Shown here: piece after piece, positions 53,097 to 60,834 of the stretch | Layout: each line of letters starts with the position of its first letter | Numbering within the stretch: the first letter of the stretch is position 1 | Source of the DNA: CAWCAL01 sp963695075 | GTDB taxonomy: Bacteria; Actinomycetota; Acidimicrobiia; Acidimicrobiales; CAWCAL01 | DNA: 64,000 nt | Reading direction: 5' to 3' | Assembly (NCBI GenBank): GCA_963695075.1 | Contig: CAVOFR010000001.1 | Location: forward strand, 186,001-250,000 | Translations under genes and position numbers: made by a program | The notes under the pieces: model-generated | Database searches by the model: none | What the model was told of the DNA's origin: nothing | The model's input: only the letters and a program-made list of their open reading frames with translations

Positions 53097-54214
53097 CCAC
53101 CGTCGCTCCGACATACGCCGTGATCGCCGGCGGAGGAACCGCAGGCCACATCGTGCCCGGTCTCGCCATCGGCGCCGAGTTGGCCGCCAGGGGGCGAGGG
53201 ACCGACGCCATTCTGTTCGTCGGCAGTGAGCGCGGCGTCGAACGGGAGATGGTGCCCGAGGCCGGGTTCGAAGTGATTCTGCTGCCGGGGCGTGGTCTCC
53301 AACGGCGGTTGACCCTGCAGAACGTCTCAGCCCTGTTCGGTATCCTCCGGGCGGTGGTGGTGGCATTCTCGCTGCTCCGGCGGCGGCGGCCCGCGATCGT
53401 GGTCGCCATGGGGGGCTACGCCAGCGTCCCTTGTTCGGTCGCGGCCTTCCTGCTCCGGACTCCGATCGTGGTGGCCGAGCAGAACGCGGTCCCGGGCCTG
53501 GCGAACCGGATCACCAGCCGATTCGCCCGCGCCTGTGCGGTGAGCTTTCCGAACACCGGCCTGCCGGGCGAGGTGGTCACGGGCAACCCGGTACGCCCAC
53601 TCATGCTGACAGTGGACAGGGAAGCGGGTCGAGCCTCCGCCCTCCGCCGATTGGGAGTCGACGCCGATCGCCGGCTTCTCGTGGTGTACGGCGGATCGCT
53701 CGGCGCACTGAAGCTGAACGAGGCGGTGCTCGACGCACTCCCGGCGCTGGTCGGGCGGGCCGATATCGCCGTTCGGCACATCGTCGGAGCTCGAGATCAT
53801 CCCAGCCTCCAGCCGAGGATCCCCGACCTGCCCCCTGGTGGGCTCCAGTATCAGATGGTGGAATTCGAGCGGGACATGCCCACCGTGCTCTGTGGGGCCG
53901 ATCTCGTCCTGAGTCGGGCCGGTGCCACGTCGGTCGCCGACTTCGCCGTCCTCGGAGTTCCGTCGGTACTCGTGCCCCTGCCCGGGGCGCCGGGAGACCA
54001 TCAAACCGCCAACGCCCGGGTCCTGGCCGACGCCGGCGGCGCGATCCTCGTCCCCGACGACGAGGTCACCGCGGAGCGCATCGTCGCGCTGGCCACCACG
54101 GTCCTGCTCGATCGCGATCGCCTGGCCGACATGGGTCGTGCAGCGGCGACGTTGGGTCGACGCGACGCGGCCGGGCTCGTGGCCGATCTCGTCGAGGAGC
54201 ATGCCCGTGGCTGA
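53093..54214 (+). CDS. murG: Lipid II synthase, GlcNAc transferase
   Basis: The 373-residue GT28 enzyme transfers GlcNAc to lipid I at the inner face of the membrane. The G-loop AGGGTAGHIVPGLAIG, VVAMGGYASVP, AEQNAVPGLANR, GGSLGALKLNEAV and LSRAGATSVADFAVLGVPSVLVPLPGAPGDHQTANA are all present. ATG 53093 overlaps the ftsW stop (ATGA). Confidence 0.96.
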   Translation: MTTVAPTYAVIAGGGTAGHIVPGLAIGAELAARGRGTDAILFVGSERGVEREMVPEAGFEVILLPGRGLQRRLTLQNVSALFGILRAVVVAFSLLRRRRPAIVVAMGGYASVPCSVAAFLLRTPIVVAEQNAVPGLANRITSRFARACAVSFPNTGLPGEVVTGNPVRPLMLTVDREAGRASALRRLGVDADRRLLVVYGGSLGALKLNEAVLDALPALVGRADIAVRHIVGARDHPSLQPRIPDLPPGGLQYQMVEFERDMPTVLCGADLVLSRAGATSVADFAVLGVPSVLVPLPGAPGDHQTANARVLADAGGAILVPDDEVTAERIVALATTVLLDRDRLADMGRAAATLGRRDAAGLVADLVEEHARG

Positions 54215-55586
54215 TCTCGACCTGGGAAGCCCGCAGCGCCTTCACATCGTCGGTGTCGGTGGGGCCGGCATGAATGCCATCGCCACCGTGTTGGCCCGGA
54301 TGGGCCATACCGTGTCCGGGAGCGACCTCCGGGACGGCCCGGGACTCGACCGGCTACGTGCGATGGACGTGGCGGTACACATCGACCACGACGCCGCGAA
54401 TGTAGGCGACGTCGACGCGGTGGCGATCTCGACCGCCATCCCCGAGCACAACGTCGAGGTGGCCGGGGCCAGGCAGCGGGGGATCCCCGTTCTCAGTCGG
54501 GCCGAGGTTCTGGCAGCCATCGCCCGAACCCGCACGACGATCGCTGTGGCAGGGACGCACGGGAAGACCACGACGAGCTCGATTCTGGCGCTCGCTCTGA
54601 TCGAGGCCGAGTTCGCCCCCTCGTTCATCATCGGAGGTGAAGTCAACGAAATCGGCTCCGGCGCGTCGTGGGGAGCCGGCGACTGGTTCGTCGTCGAAGC
54701 CGACGAGAGCGACGGGACGTTTCTCGCGCTCCCGCATGCCGCTTCGATCGTGACCAACGTCGAGCCCGATCACCTCGAGCACTACGGAGGGTTCGAGGAG
54801 CTCCTCCGATCGTTCACCGTGTTCCTCCGGGCCACCGATGGGCCCAACATCGTGTGCGCCGACGATCACCACGCCTCGCGGCTGGCCATCGAAACCGCTT
54901 CCATCACCTACGGGACCGACCCCGGGGCCACCTACCGCATCACCGGGTTGCGGGGTGATCGAAGCGGCAGTTCCTTCGGTGTCACCGGTCCCGGGGGACC
55001 GATCGGCGAGTTCGAGCTGGCGGTCCCCGGTGCTCACAACGCACGGAACGCCACCGCCGCGGCCGTGGCCGCGGTCGAGCTCGGAGCTGATCCCGAGGCC
55101 GTGCGGCGAGCGATCGGGCGATTTGCCGGGGTGGCCCGGCGCTTCGAGGTACGGGGCGAGACCGCCGGGGTCACCTTCGTCGACGACTATGCCCATCTTC
55201 CCACCGAGGTGAGGGCTGCGCTCCAAGCCGCTGTCGACGGTGCATGGGGTCGGGTCGTCTGCGTCTTCCAGCCGCACCGCTACAGCCGAACGGCCGCGAT
55301 CGGCCCCGGGTTCACGGACGCCTTCGACAGCGCCGACCTGGTCGGCATCACCGATGTCTACCCGGCGGGTGAGTCACCCCGGCCCGGCGTCTCCGGCCGA
55401 CTCGTGCTCGATGCCATCGAGCGAGGGGCCCAGCCGCCCCGCTCCTTCTGGCTTCCGCACCGGGAGAACGTCATCGACTGGCTCGTAGAACAGCTCAGGC
55501 CCGGTGATCTGTGCCTCACCCTCGGTGCCGGCGATCTGACGTCGGTACCCGATGAGGTCCAGGACCGGCTCCGGGAGGGTGGATGA
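54201..55586 (+). CDS. murC: UDP-MurNAc L-alanine ligase
   Basis: The 461-residue Mur ligase adds the first L-alanine. GVGGAGMNAIA (18-28), SDLRDGPGLDRL, the ATP loop GTHGKTT (118-124), EADESDGTFLAL, PGAHNARNATAA, DDYAHLPTEVRAAL and FQPHRYSRTAA follow the family order. ATG 54201 overlaps murG by 14 bases; GTG 54207 would shorten the overlap to 8. Confidence 0.95.
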   Translation: MPVADLDLGSPQRLHIVGVGGAGMNAIATVLARMGHTVSGSDLRDGPGLDRLRAMDVAVHIDHDAANVGDVDAVAISTAIPEHNVEVAGARQRGIPVLSRAEVLAAIARTRTTIAVAGTHGKTTTSSILALALIEAEFAPSFIIGGEVNEIGSGASWGAGDWFVVEADESDGTFLALPHAASIVTNVEPDHLEHYGGFEELLRSFTVFLRATDGPNIVCADDHHASRLAIETASITYGTDPGATYRITGLRGDRSGSSFGVTGPGGPIGEFELAVPGAHNARNATAAAVAAVELGADPEAVRRAIGRFAGVARRFEVRGETAGVTFVDDYAHLPTEVRAALQAAVDGAWGRVVCVFQPHRYSRTAAIGPGFTDAFDSADLVGITDVYPAGESPRPGVSGRLVLDAIERGAQPPRSFWLPHRENVIDWLVEQLRPGDLCLTLGAGDLTSVPDEVQDRLREGG

Positions 55587-56497
55587 GCGCGGTGGAGCGT
55601 GCGGCTCGTCGGTTGGCCCCCATGGTCTCCTCCGACTCCGATCTGGGATCCCGGACCACCTACCGCGTGGGTGGGGCGGCCACGGCCCTCGTGGAGCCGA
55701 CCACCGAGGAAGACCTCGCCGAGGTCTCGGCGGTGCTCGCGGAGACGGCCGCGCCCACGCTGATCGTCGGCATGGGCTCGAATCTGCTCGTCGCGGATGC
55801 CGGGTTCGAGGGGATCGCCATCGTGCTCGGCGAGTCATACGCCGCCATCGACATCGCCGGCACCGGTGTTCAGGCCGGCGGGATGGCGGCCCTACCGGTC
55901 CTGGCTCGACGAACCGCCGCTGAGGGTCTCACCGGCCTGGAATGGGCGGTCGGAGTTCCCGGCTCGGTGGGCGGGGCCGTGCGGATGAACGCCGGGGGTC
56001 ACGGGAGCGACATCGCTGCGACCCTGCAGGACGTGGACCTCCTCGACCTCTCCACCGCGGAGCGGTCCCGCGTGGTGGCGGCCGACCTCGGACTCGCCTA
56101 CCGCACATCGAACATCGCGTCTCACCAGCTGGTCGTCACGGCTTCGTTCGAGCTCTGTCCCGGTGATGTCGAGGCGTCGCAGGCGCTCATCGCCGAGATC
56201 GTCCGCTGGCGGCGTGATCACCAACCGGGCGGTGCGAACGCGGGATCGGTCTTCCAGAACCCGACGGGGGACTCTGCGGGCCGCCTGATCGAAGTGGCCG
56301 GATGCAAGGGGCTTCGCCTGGGAACGGCCCAGGTCTCCGAGAAGCACGCCAACTTCTTCCAGTCCGACGAGGGTGGTTCGGCCGACGATGTCTTCCGCTT
56401 GATGAAGGTCGTCGCCGCCAAGGTCAGAGCGAGCGCCGGAGTGGTCCTCGTACCGGAGACGCGTCTGGTCGGCTTCGCACCGTGGGAGGCGCCGTGA
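55583..56497 (+). CDS. murB: UDP-N-acetylenolpyruvoylglucosamine reductase
   Basis: The 304-residue FAD enzyme reduces the enolpyruvyl group to make UDP-MurNAc. TTYRVGGAATALVEP, VGMGSNLLVADAGFEG, WAVGVPGSVGGAVRMNAGGHG, GSVFQNPTGDSAGRLIEVAGCKG and SEKHANFF mark the type I family. ATG 55583 overlaps the murC stop; its own stop overlaps ftsQ by GTGA. Confidence 0.95.
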   Translation: MSAVERAARRLAPMVSSDSDLGSRTTYRVGGAATALVEPTTEEDLAEVSAVLAETAAPTLIVGMGSNLLVADAGFEGIAIVLGESYAAIDIAGTGVQAGGMAALPVLARRTAAEGLTGLEWAVGVPGSVGGAVRMNAGGHGSDIAATLQDVDLLDLSTAERSRVVAADLGLAYRTSNIASHQLVVTASFELCPGDVEASQALIAEIVRWRRDHQPGGANAGSVFQNPTGDSAGRLIEVAGCKGLRLGTAQVSEKHANFFQSDEGGSADDVFRLMKVVAAKVRASAGVVLVPETRLVGFAPWEAP

Positions 56498-57099
56498 ACA
56501 GCACCACGGCAACACGCCCGCGGATCGATCCTCGGATTGCCCGGAGACGCCAGGCGGTAGCCAACGATCGGATCCAGCATCGCCGACGGGTCGTCGCCGC
56601 CGTCTTGGTGGCGGCCGTGCTCGTCCTCGCGGTGGTCGGCGTCACCCGGTCGCCGATCCTCGACGTCGACCGCATCCAGGTTCGAGGGTCGGGTTCGTCG
56701 GCCGAGACCGCAGCGGTCGCCGCCGCCGCAGGCGTCGCGCTGGGCGACCCGATGGTCGACCTCGATGCGGGTGCCGTCAGGGCCGCGGTCGAGTCGATCG
56801 CCTGGGTGCACACCGCGACGATCGGACGGGACTGGCCCGGGACCGTGATCGTGACGGTGCGGCCCCGCGTCGAGGTGGCGGCGGTCGAACGTCCCGCACC
56901 GGCCGATGGCGACGTCACCTGGGCCCTGGTGGACGGCGAAGGGGTCGTCACCGGGGTGACCTCCGAGGCCCCGGCGGGCCTACCTCGCGTGACGGGGAGT
57001 CCGGTCGGCCAGGCGCCCGGGGCGTCGGTCGACGGGTCCCTCCTCGCCGCCCTGGCCGCGGCCGAGGCCATGCCCGCCGCGCTCGATTCCGGCTGTTGA
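56494..57099 (+). CDS. ftsQ: FtsQ division protein, truncated by apparent frameshift
   Basis: This 201-codon frame holds a basic N-terminal tail, one membrane helix (about 33-50), and the POTRA start SPILDVDRIQVRGSGSSAETAAVAAAAGVALGDPM, then the beta domain up to AEAMPAALDSGC and TGA. The missing C-terminal part of FtsQ continues in the next frame (57098-57307). Deleting one T of the TT at 57096-57097 restores a single protein of about 270 residues, the usual length. FtsQ links FtsL and the divisome and is expected to be essential, so an error in the sequence is more likely than true loss. Confidence 0.88.
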   Translation: MNSTTATRPRIDPRIARRRQAVANDRIQHRRRVVAAVLVAAVLVLAVVGVTRSPILDVDRIQVRGSGSSAETAAVAAAAGVALGDPMVDLDAGAVRAAVESIAWVHTATIGRDWPGTVIVTVRPRVEVAAVERPAPADGDVTWALVDGEGVVTGVTSEAPAGLPRVTGSPVGQAPGASVDGSLLAALAAAEAMPAALDSGC

Positions 57100-57307
57100 T
57101 CACATCGGTATCAGCCGGCGGGGAGTGGATCTCGTACTCGAACTGACGCGCCCGTTGACCGTCCGCCTCGGAGCTCCACGGGACCATGCTGCGGCATATC
57201 GAGCCCTCGCCGCCATGATCGAGGACGACCAGATGACGTGCGCCGTATCGCTCGATCTCGAGGTGCCCAGCCGCCCGCTGTTGACGCGGGATCCCGAATG
57301 TCCGTAG
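57098..57307 (+). pseudogene. C-terminal part of ftsQ in the +1 frame
   Basis: From 57098 the frame reads DHIGISRRGVDLVLELTRPLTVRL followed by GAPRDHAAAYRALAAMIEDD, then SLDLEVPSRPLLTRDPECP and TAG at 57305. This is the usual FtsQ ending (a strand, the LG...K/Y-A-L-A-A-L helix, then D-V-x-V-P...P-V-L). It has no start of its own except GTG 57125. It should be joined to the preceding frame. Confidence 0.8.
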
Positions 57308-57354
57308 CCTCTTACGTTCGAGTTCAGGTTCAGGTCTCCTCGTCTCGACCTGCA

Positions 57355-57372
57355 CTCAACCGTCAGGTTGAG
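57355..57372. promoter_or_regulatory. Inverted repeat upstream of ftsZ
   Basis: CTCAAC-CGTCAG-GTTGAG has perfect 6-bp arms and lies 66 bp before the ftsZ ATG, in the 130-bp gap after ftsQ. It could be an operator or a leader hairpin. A TTCAGGTTCAGG direct repeat stands just before it. Confidence 0.4.
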
Positions 57373-57437
57373 CCTCGGGCCATCGTCAGCCGTGTTGCCT
57401 CGAAACCGGCGCATGCCATGGAAGGGAACAAGCCAGC

Positions 57438-58502
57438 ATGACCACCTCGAATCCACAGAACTACCTCGCCGTCATCAAGGTCGTCGGCATCGGCGGAGGT
57501 GGTGTCAACGCCATCAACCGCATGATCGACGGCGGCCTCAAGGGTGTCGAGTTCATCGCCATCAACACCGATGCCCAAGCGCTGCTGATGAGCGACGCCG
57601 ACATCAAACTCGATATCGGCCGAGAGCTCACGCGGGGTCTGGGCGCCGGGAGCGACCCCGAGGTCGGACGACAAGCGGCCGAGGACCACCGCGGCGACAT
57701 CGAAGAGGTGCTGACCGGCGCAGACATGGTCTTCATCACCGCCGGCGAGGGCGGCGGCACGGGGACCGGGGGTGCCCCGGTCGTGGCCGAGGTGGCCAAG
57801 ACCCTCGGCGCATTGACGATCGGGGTCGTCACCCGGCCCTTCACGTTCGAGGGTCGGCGCCGGTCGGTGCAGGCCGATCAGGGCATCACCCGGCTGAAGG
57901 AGAAGGTCGACACCCAGATCGTCATCCCGAACGACCGTCTGATCAACATGGCCAACGACAAGACGACCATGTTGAACGCGTTCAAGATGGCTGATGACAT
58001 CCTCTTGCACGGCGTTTCGGGAATCACCGATCTCATCACGACGCCGGGGCTCATCAACACCGACTTCGCCGACGTCCGGATGGTGATGACCGATGCCGGC
58101 TCAGCGCTGATGGGCATAGGGATCTCGTCGGGTGAGGGGCGAGCCGAGAACGCGGCCCGAGCCGCGATCGCCAGCCCGCTGCTCGAAGCCTCGATCGACG
58201 GCGCCCGGGGAATCCTGCTCTCGATCGGTGGAGCGTCCGACATGGGGTTGTTCGAGGTCAACGAAGCGGCCGAGATCATCCACGAGGTGGCCCATCCCGA
58301 TGCGAACATCATCTTCGGCACCGTCATCGATGACGAGTTGGGCGACGAGATGAAGGTGACGGTCATAGCGGCCGGTTTCGACCAGTGGGACTCCGATCGG
58401 TCCCATCCCACCGACGACATCCCGTCGGTGTTCGGTGACGACGATGAAGACGACCTCGGCGATGACGACGACGACTTCGATGTTCCGTCCTTCCTGAAGT
58501 AG
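57438..58502 (+). CDS. ftsZ: Cell division tubulin homologue
   Basis: The 354-residue GTPase forms the Z ring. VVGIGGGGVNAINRMID, the tubulin signature GGGTGTG (105-111), TRPFTFEGRRR, NDRLI and the T7 loop DFADVRMVMTDAGSALMG are complete. The linker is short and very acidic (GDDDEDDLGDDDDDFDV), and the C-terminal peptide DVPSFLK, which binds SepF and other partners, is intact. It starts after a 130-bp gap, so it has its own promoter or leader in addition to read-through. Confidence 0.97.
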   Translation: MTTSNPQNYLAVIKVVGIGGGGVNAINRMIDGGLKGVEFIAINTDAQALLMSDADIKLDIGRELTRGLGAGSDPEVGRQAAEDHRGDIEEVLTGADMVFITAGEGGGTGTGGAPVVAEVAKTLGALTIGVVTRPFTFEGRRRSVQADQGITRLKEKVDTQIVIPNDRLINMANDKTTMLNAFKMADDILLHGVSGITDLITTPGLINTDFADVRMVMTDAGSALMGIGISSGEGRAENAARAAIASPLLEASIDGARGILLSIGGASDMGLFEVNEAAEIIHEVAHPDANIIFGTVIDDELGDEMKVTVIAAGFDQWDSDRSHPTDDIPSVFGDDDEDDLGDDDDDFDVPSFLK

Positions 58503-58508
58503 CCCGGC

Positions 58509-59192
58509 TTGGACGAAGTGGCCTTCTCCGCCGGCCCAGCGCGGGTCGCCGAATGTCGGTTCACCGAGAGGTCGGACGGGGACTTCCGGATCGACGCGTC
58601 GCAGCCAGGGCTCGACGATCGGCGGAACCGGGTCATTTCGGCCCCCTGGACCTGGCTGACCCAGGTGCACGGCCCGGCGGTGGTCATCGTCGACGAGCCG
58701 GGTGGCCAGGCGGGGGTGGAGGCCGACGCGGCGGTGACGACCGTCGCGCGGGCCCCTCTCTCCATCCAGACAGCAGACTGCGCGCCGGTCCTACTCATCG
58801 GCGGTGGGGTCATCGGAGCGGCTCACGCCGGATGGCGAGGCTTGGCGGCCGGCATCCTGGAGGCGACGATCGCCGCGATGTGCGAGCGGTCGGACGGGCC
58901 GATCCGGGCCGTCGTCGGACCCCACATCTCGTCCGTCGTCTACGAATTCGGGCGCGACGATCTCTGCGACCTCACCGAGCGGTTCGGGACAGAGGTGGCG
59001 GCGACCACCGCGGACGGTTCGCCGGCTCTCGATCTGGCTGCAGCGGTTCGGGTGGTACTGCACGGTCGAGGCGTCGACGAGATCGCGCTCAGGGGCGGAT
59101 GCACCGGGTCCTCCACGCGCTGGCACAGTCATCGCATCCGGGGTGAACGAGAGCGGCAGGCATCGGTCGTGTGGCTCGAGGACGAGCGATGA
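58509..59192 (+). CDS. pgeF: Purine nucleoside phosphorylase / laccase-domain protein (YfiH, PgeF)
   Basis: The 227-residue protein has the zinc-site residues of the YfiH/PgeF family: H54 (TQVHGP), C91 (QTADCAPVLL) and H106 (AHAGWRGLAAG), then GPHISSVVYEFG. Homologues have peptidoglycan-editing or purine nucleoside phosphorylase activity. TTG 58509 starts 6 bases after ftsZ, so the two are cotranscribed, as in most Actinobacteria. Its stop overlaps yggS. Confidence 0.92.
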   Translation: MDEVAFSAGPARVAECRFTERSDGDFRIDASQPGLDDRRNRVISAPWTWLTQVHGPAVVIVDEPGGQAGVEADAAVTTVARAPLSIQTADCAPVLLIGGGVIGAAHAGWRGLAAGILEATIAAMCERSDGPIRAVVGPHISSVVYEFGRDDLCDLTERFGTEVAATTADGSPALDLAAAVRVVLHGRGVDEIALRGGCTGSSTRWHSHRIRGERERQASVVWLEDER

Positions 59193-59827
59193 ACCTGGCG
59201 CACGACCTCGCGTCCCTCAGGGCCCGGATCGTCGAGCAGGTGCCCGACCGTGAGGTCACGCTGGTAGCGGTGACGAAAGGCCATCCGACCGAGGTCGCCG
59301 CCGCCGCCCACGAGGCGGGACTGCGCGTGCTCGGCGAGAACTACGCGCAGGAGCTCCTGGCCAAGGCGACGGTGCTGCCGGACGACATCGAATGGCACTT
59401 CATCGGCCGCCTCCAGCGAAACAAGGTGAAGACGCTCGCTCCGTACGTCTCGCTCTGGCAGAGCGTGGATCGCATGGCGGTGGCCACCGAGATCGCCAAG
59501 CAAGTTCCGGGGGCGGCGGTCCTCGTGCAGGCGAACCTCTCGGCGGACCCCACGAAGGGCGGGTGTCCCCGTGGTGAGGTGGAGTCGCTGGTCGCTGGAG
59601 CGGCGGATCTGGGACTAGACGTCAGAGGTCTCATGGGTGTCGGTGTCTTCGGCGATCGCGATGCCACGGCCGAGTCCTTCTCGTGGCTGGTGGACACGGC
59701 CGATCACCTCGGTCTGGCCATTCGCTCGATCGGGATGACCGACGACCTGGATCTCGCCCTCGAGGCGGGCTCGACGATGGTCCGGGTGGGTACCTCGCTC
59801 TTCGGCCCTCGACCAGCCGCTCGGTAG
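59189..59827 (+). CDS. yggS: PLP homeostasis protein YggS family
   Basis: The 212-residue protein is the TIM-barrel PLP-binding protein of the YggS/PROSC family, with PLP lysine K30 (LVAVTKGHP), GENYAQELLAK, WHFIGRLQRNKVKTL, VLVQANLSADPTKGG, LMGVGVFGDR and VRVGTSLFG. It buffers pyridoxal phosphate rather than catalysing. It sits between pgeF and sepF, as in other Gram-positive clusters. ATG 59189 overlaps the pgeF stop. Confidence 0.93.
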   Translation: MNLAHDLASLRARIVEQVPDREVTLVAVTKGHPTEVAAAAHEAGLRVLGENYAQELLAKATVLPDDIEWHFIGRLQRNKVKTLAPYVSLWQSVDRMAVATEIAKQVPGAAVLVQANLSADPTKGGCPRGEVESLVAGAADLGLDVRGLMGVGVFGDRDATAESFSWLVDTADHLGLAIRSIGMTDDLDLALEAGSTMVRVGTSLFGPRPAAR

Positions 59828-59928
59828 CGCGATGGTGGCGGAACCGGAACGGCGTGATGGCTGTCCGGTGGCCAATGATGGGCCTCGGGGACCGTCCGGA
59901 CCCTACACTTGCGCCTCGGAGGACACCG

Positions 59929-60510
59929 ATGGCATCTCTCTTGCGTAAAACGCTGCTCTACCTCGGCCTGGCGCCGGATTCCGAATACGAGGACCTCGGC
60001 CACTACGACGAGGCTCCCAGCATCGATTCCGGAGCTCGGCTCGGGCCGACCCAAGCGGTCCGGAGCCCGGCGGCAACGCCGTCGATGGCTCAGGACCACG
60101 ACGAAGCGGCATCCGCCGTGCGGACGATCAGCCCCGTCAACACACCAACCGTCGCCGGCTCGGCGGGGATCCCGAGCTCGAGACTCGAGTCGGAGTCGCG
60201 CGTGGCACGCCCGTCGGTGGTCCGGCCTCTGCCGGTGGCCCGTTCCACGCGACCCCACAAATGCGCTCCCGAGTCCTTCGACGATGCGCAGCTGATCGCC
60301 GATCGCTACAAGAACAGCCAGGCGGTCATCGTCAATCTCCAGGGCGTCGATCAGGCGCTCAGCCGCCGAATCATCGACTTCGCCAGCGGGCTCTGCTACG
60401 GGATCGGTGGTCAGATGGAGCGGGTCGCCAATCACGTCTACCTGCTGACGCCGGCCGACGTCGAGGTCTCCGAGGACGTCATGGCCGAGATCGACCGCGC
60501 CGGAGACTGA
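59929..60510 (+). CDS. sepF: SepF, FtsZ membrane anchor
   Basis: The 193-residue protein starts with an amphipathic membrane-binding helix (MASLLRKTLLYLGL), continues with a disordered linker, and ends in the SepF core (SFDDAQLIADRYKNSQAVIVNLQGVDQALSRRIIDFASGLCYGIGGQMERVANHVYLLTPADV). SepF binds the FtsZ C-terminal peptide and bends membranes; Actinobacteria lack FtsA, and SepF is the anchor. GGAGG precedes the ATG. The 101-bp gap before it contains TACACT (59904-59909), a possible -10. Confidence 0.94.
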   Translation: MASLLRKTLLYLGLAPDSEYEDLGHYDEAPSIDSGARLGPTQAVRSPAATPSMAQDHDEAASAVRTISPVNTPTVAGSAGIPSSRLESESRVARPSVVRPLPVARSTRPHKCAPESFDDAQLIADRYKNSQAVIVNLQGVDQALSRRIIDFASGLCYGIGGQMERVANHVYLLTPADVEVSEDVMAEIDRAGD

Positions 60511-60513
60511 CGC

Positions 60514-60756
60514 TTGCTCTTCGTCTGCTGGCTCATCAACCTGGCCATCCTGGTGTTCTTCCTCCGGGCGGTCCTCAGCTGGTTTCCGCTCGAACCGGGG
60601 GGTGTCATGGCGCGGGTCCGCTCGACGCTGGTCTCGGTCACCGAACCGGTGCTTTTGCCACTCCGGCGGGTGATCCCGCCGGCCGGGGCACTCGATCTCT
60701 CTTTCCTCGTGCTTATCTTCGGCCTCTTCATCCTGGCCAGCGTCCTGGGCTGCTGA
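60514..60756 (+). CDS. YggT family membrane protein
   Basis: The 80-residue protein has two membrane helices around the YggT signature AVLSWFPLEPGG...VSVTEPVLLPLRRVIPPAGALDLSFLVLIFGL. It lies between sepF and divIVA, its usual place. The function is uncertain; links to division and osmotic tolerance have been proposed for homologues. TTG start 3 bases after sepF. Confidence 0.9.
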   Translation: MLFVCWLINLAILVFFLRAVLSWFPLEPGGVMARVRSTLVSVTEPVLLPLRRVIPPAGALDLSFLVLIFGLFILASVLGC

Positions 60757-60822
60757 ACCCGGCCCGAGTCCGACGTTTCCGTTCCGGCCTGGGCATGGCG
60801 ACGATCCGGCGCTCAACGGAAC

Positions 60823-60828
60823 TACCAT
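60823..60828 (+). promoter_or_regulatory. -10 hexamer TACCAT for leaderless divIVA
   Basis: TACCAT lies 6 nt before the divIVA ATG, fitting transcription start on the A of the start codon, and would let divIVA be made apart from the upstream cluster. Confidence 0.55.
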
Positions 60829-60834
60829 TCCGCT

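Noticed and set aside
57085..57125. Programmed +1 frameshift in ftsQ
   Set aside because: TGT TGA lacks the slippery CTT TGA context and upstream Shine-Dalgarno of the prfB-type site, and no such control is known for ftsQ. A sequence error is simpler.
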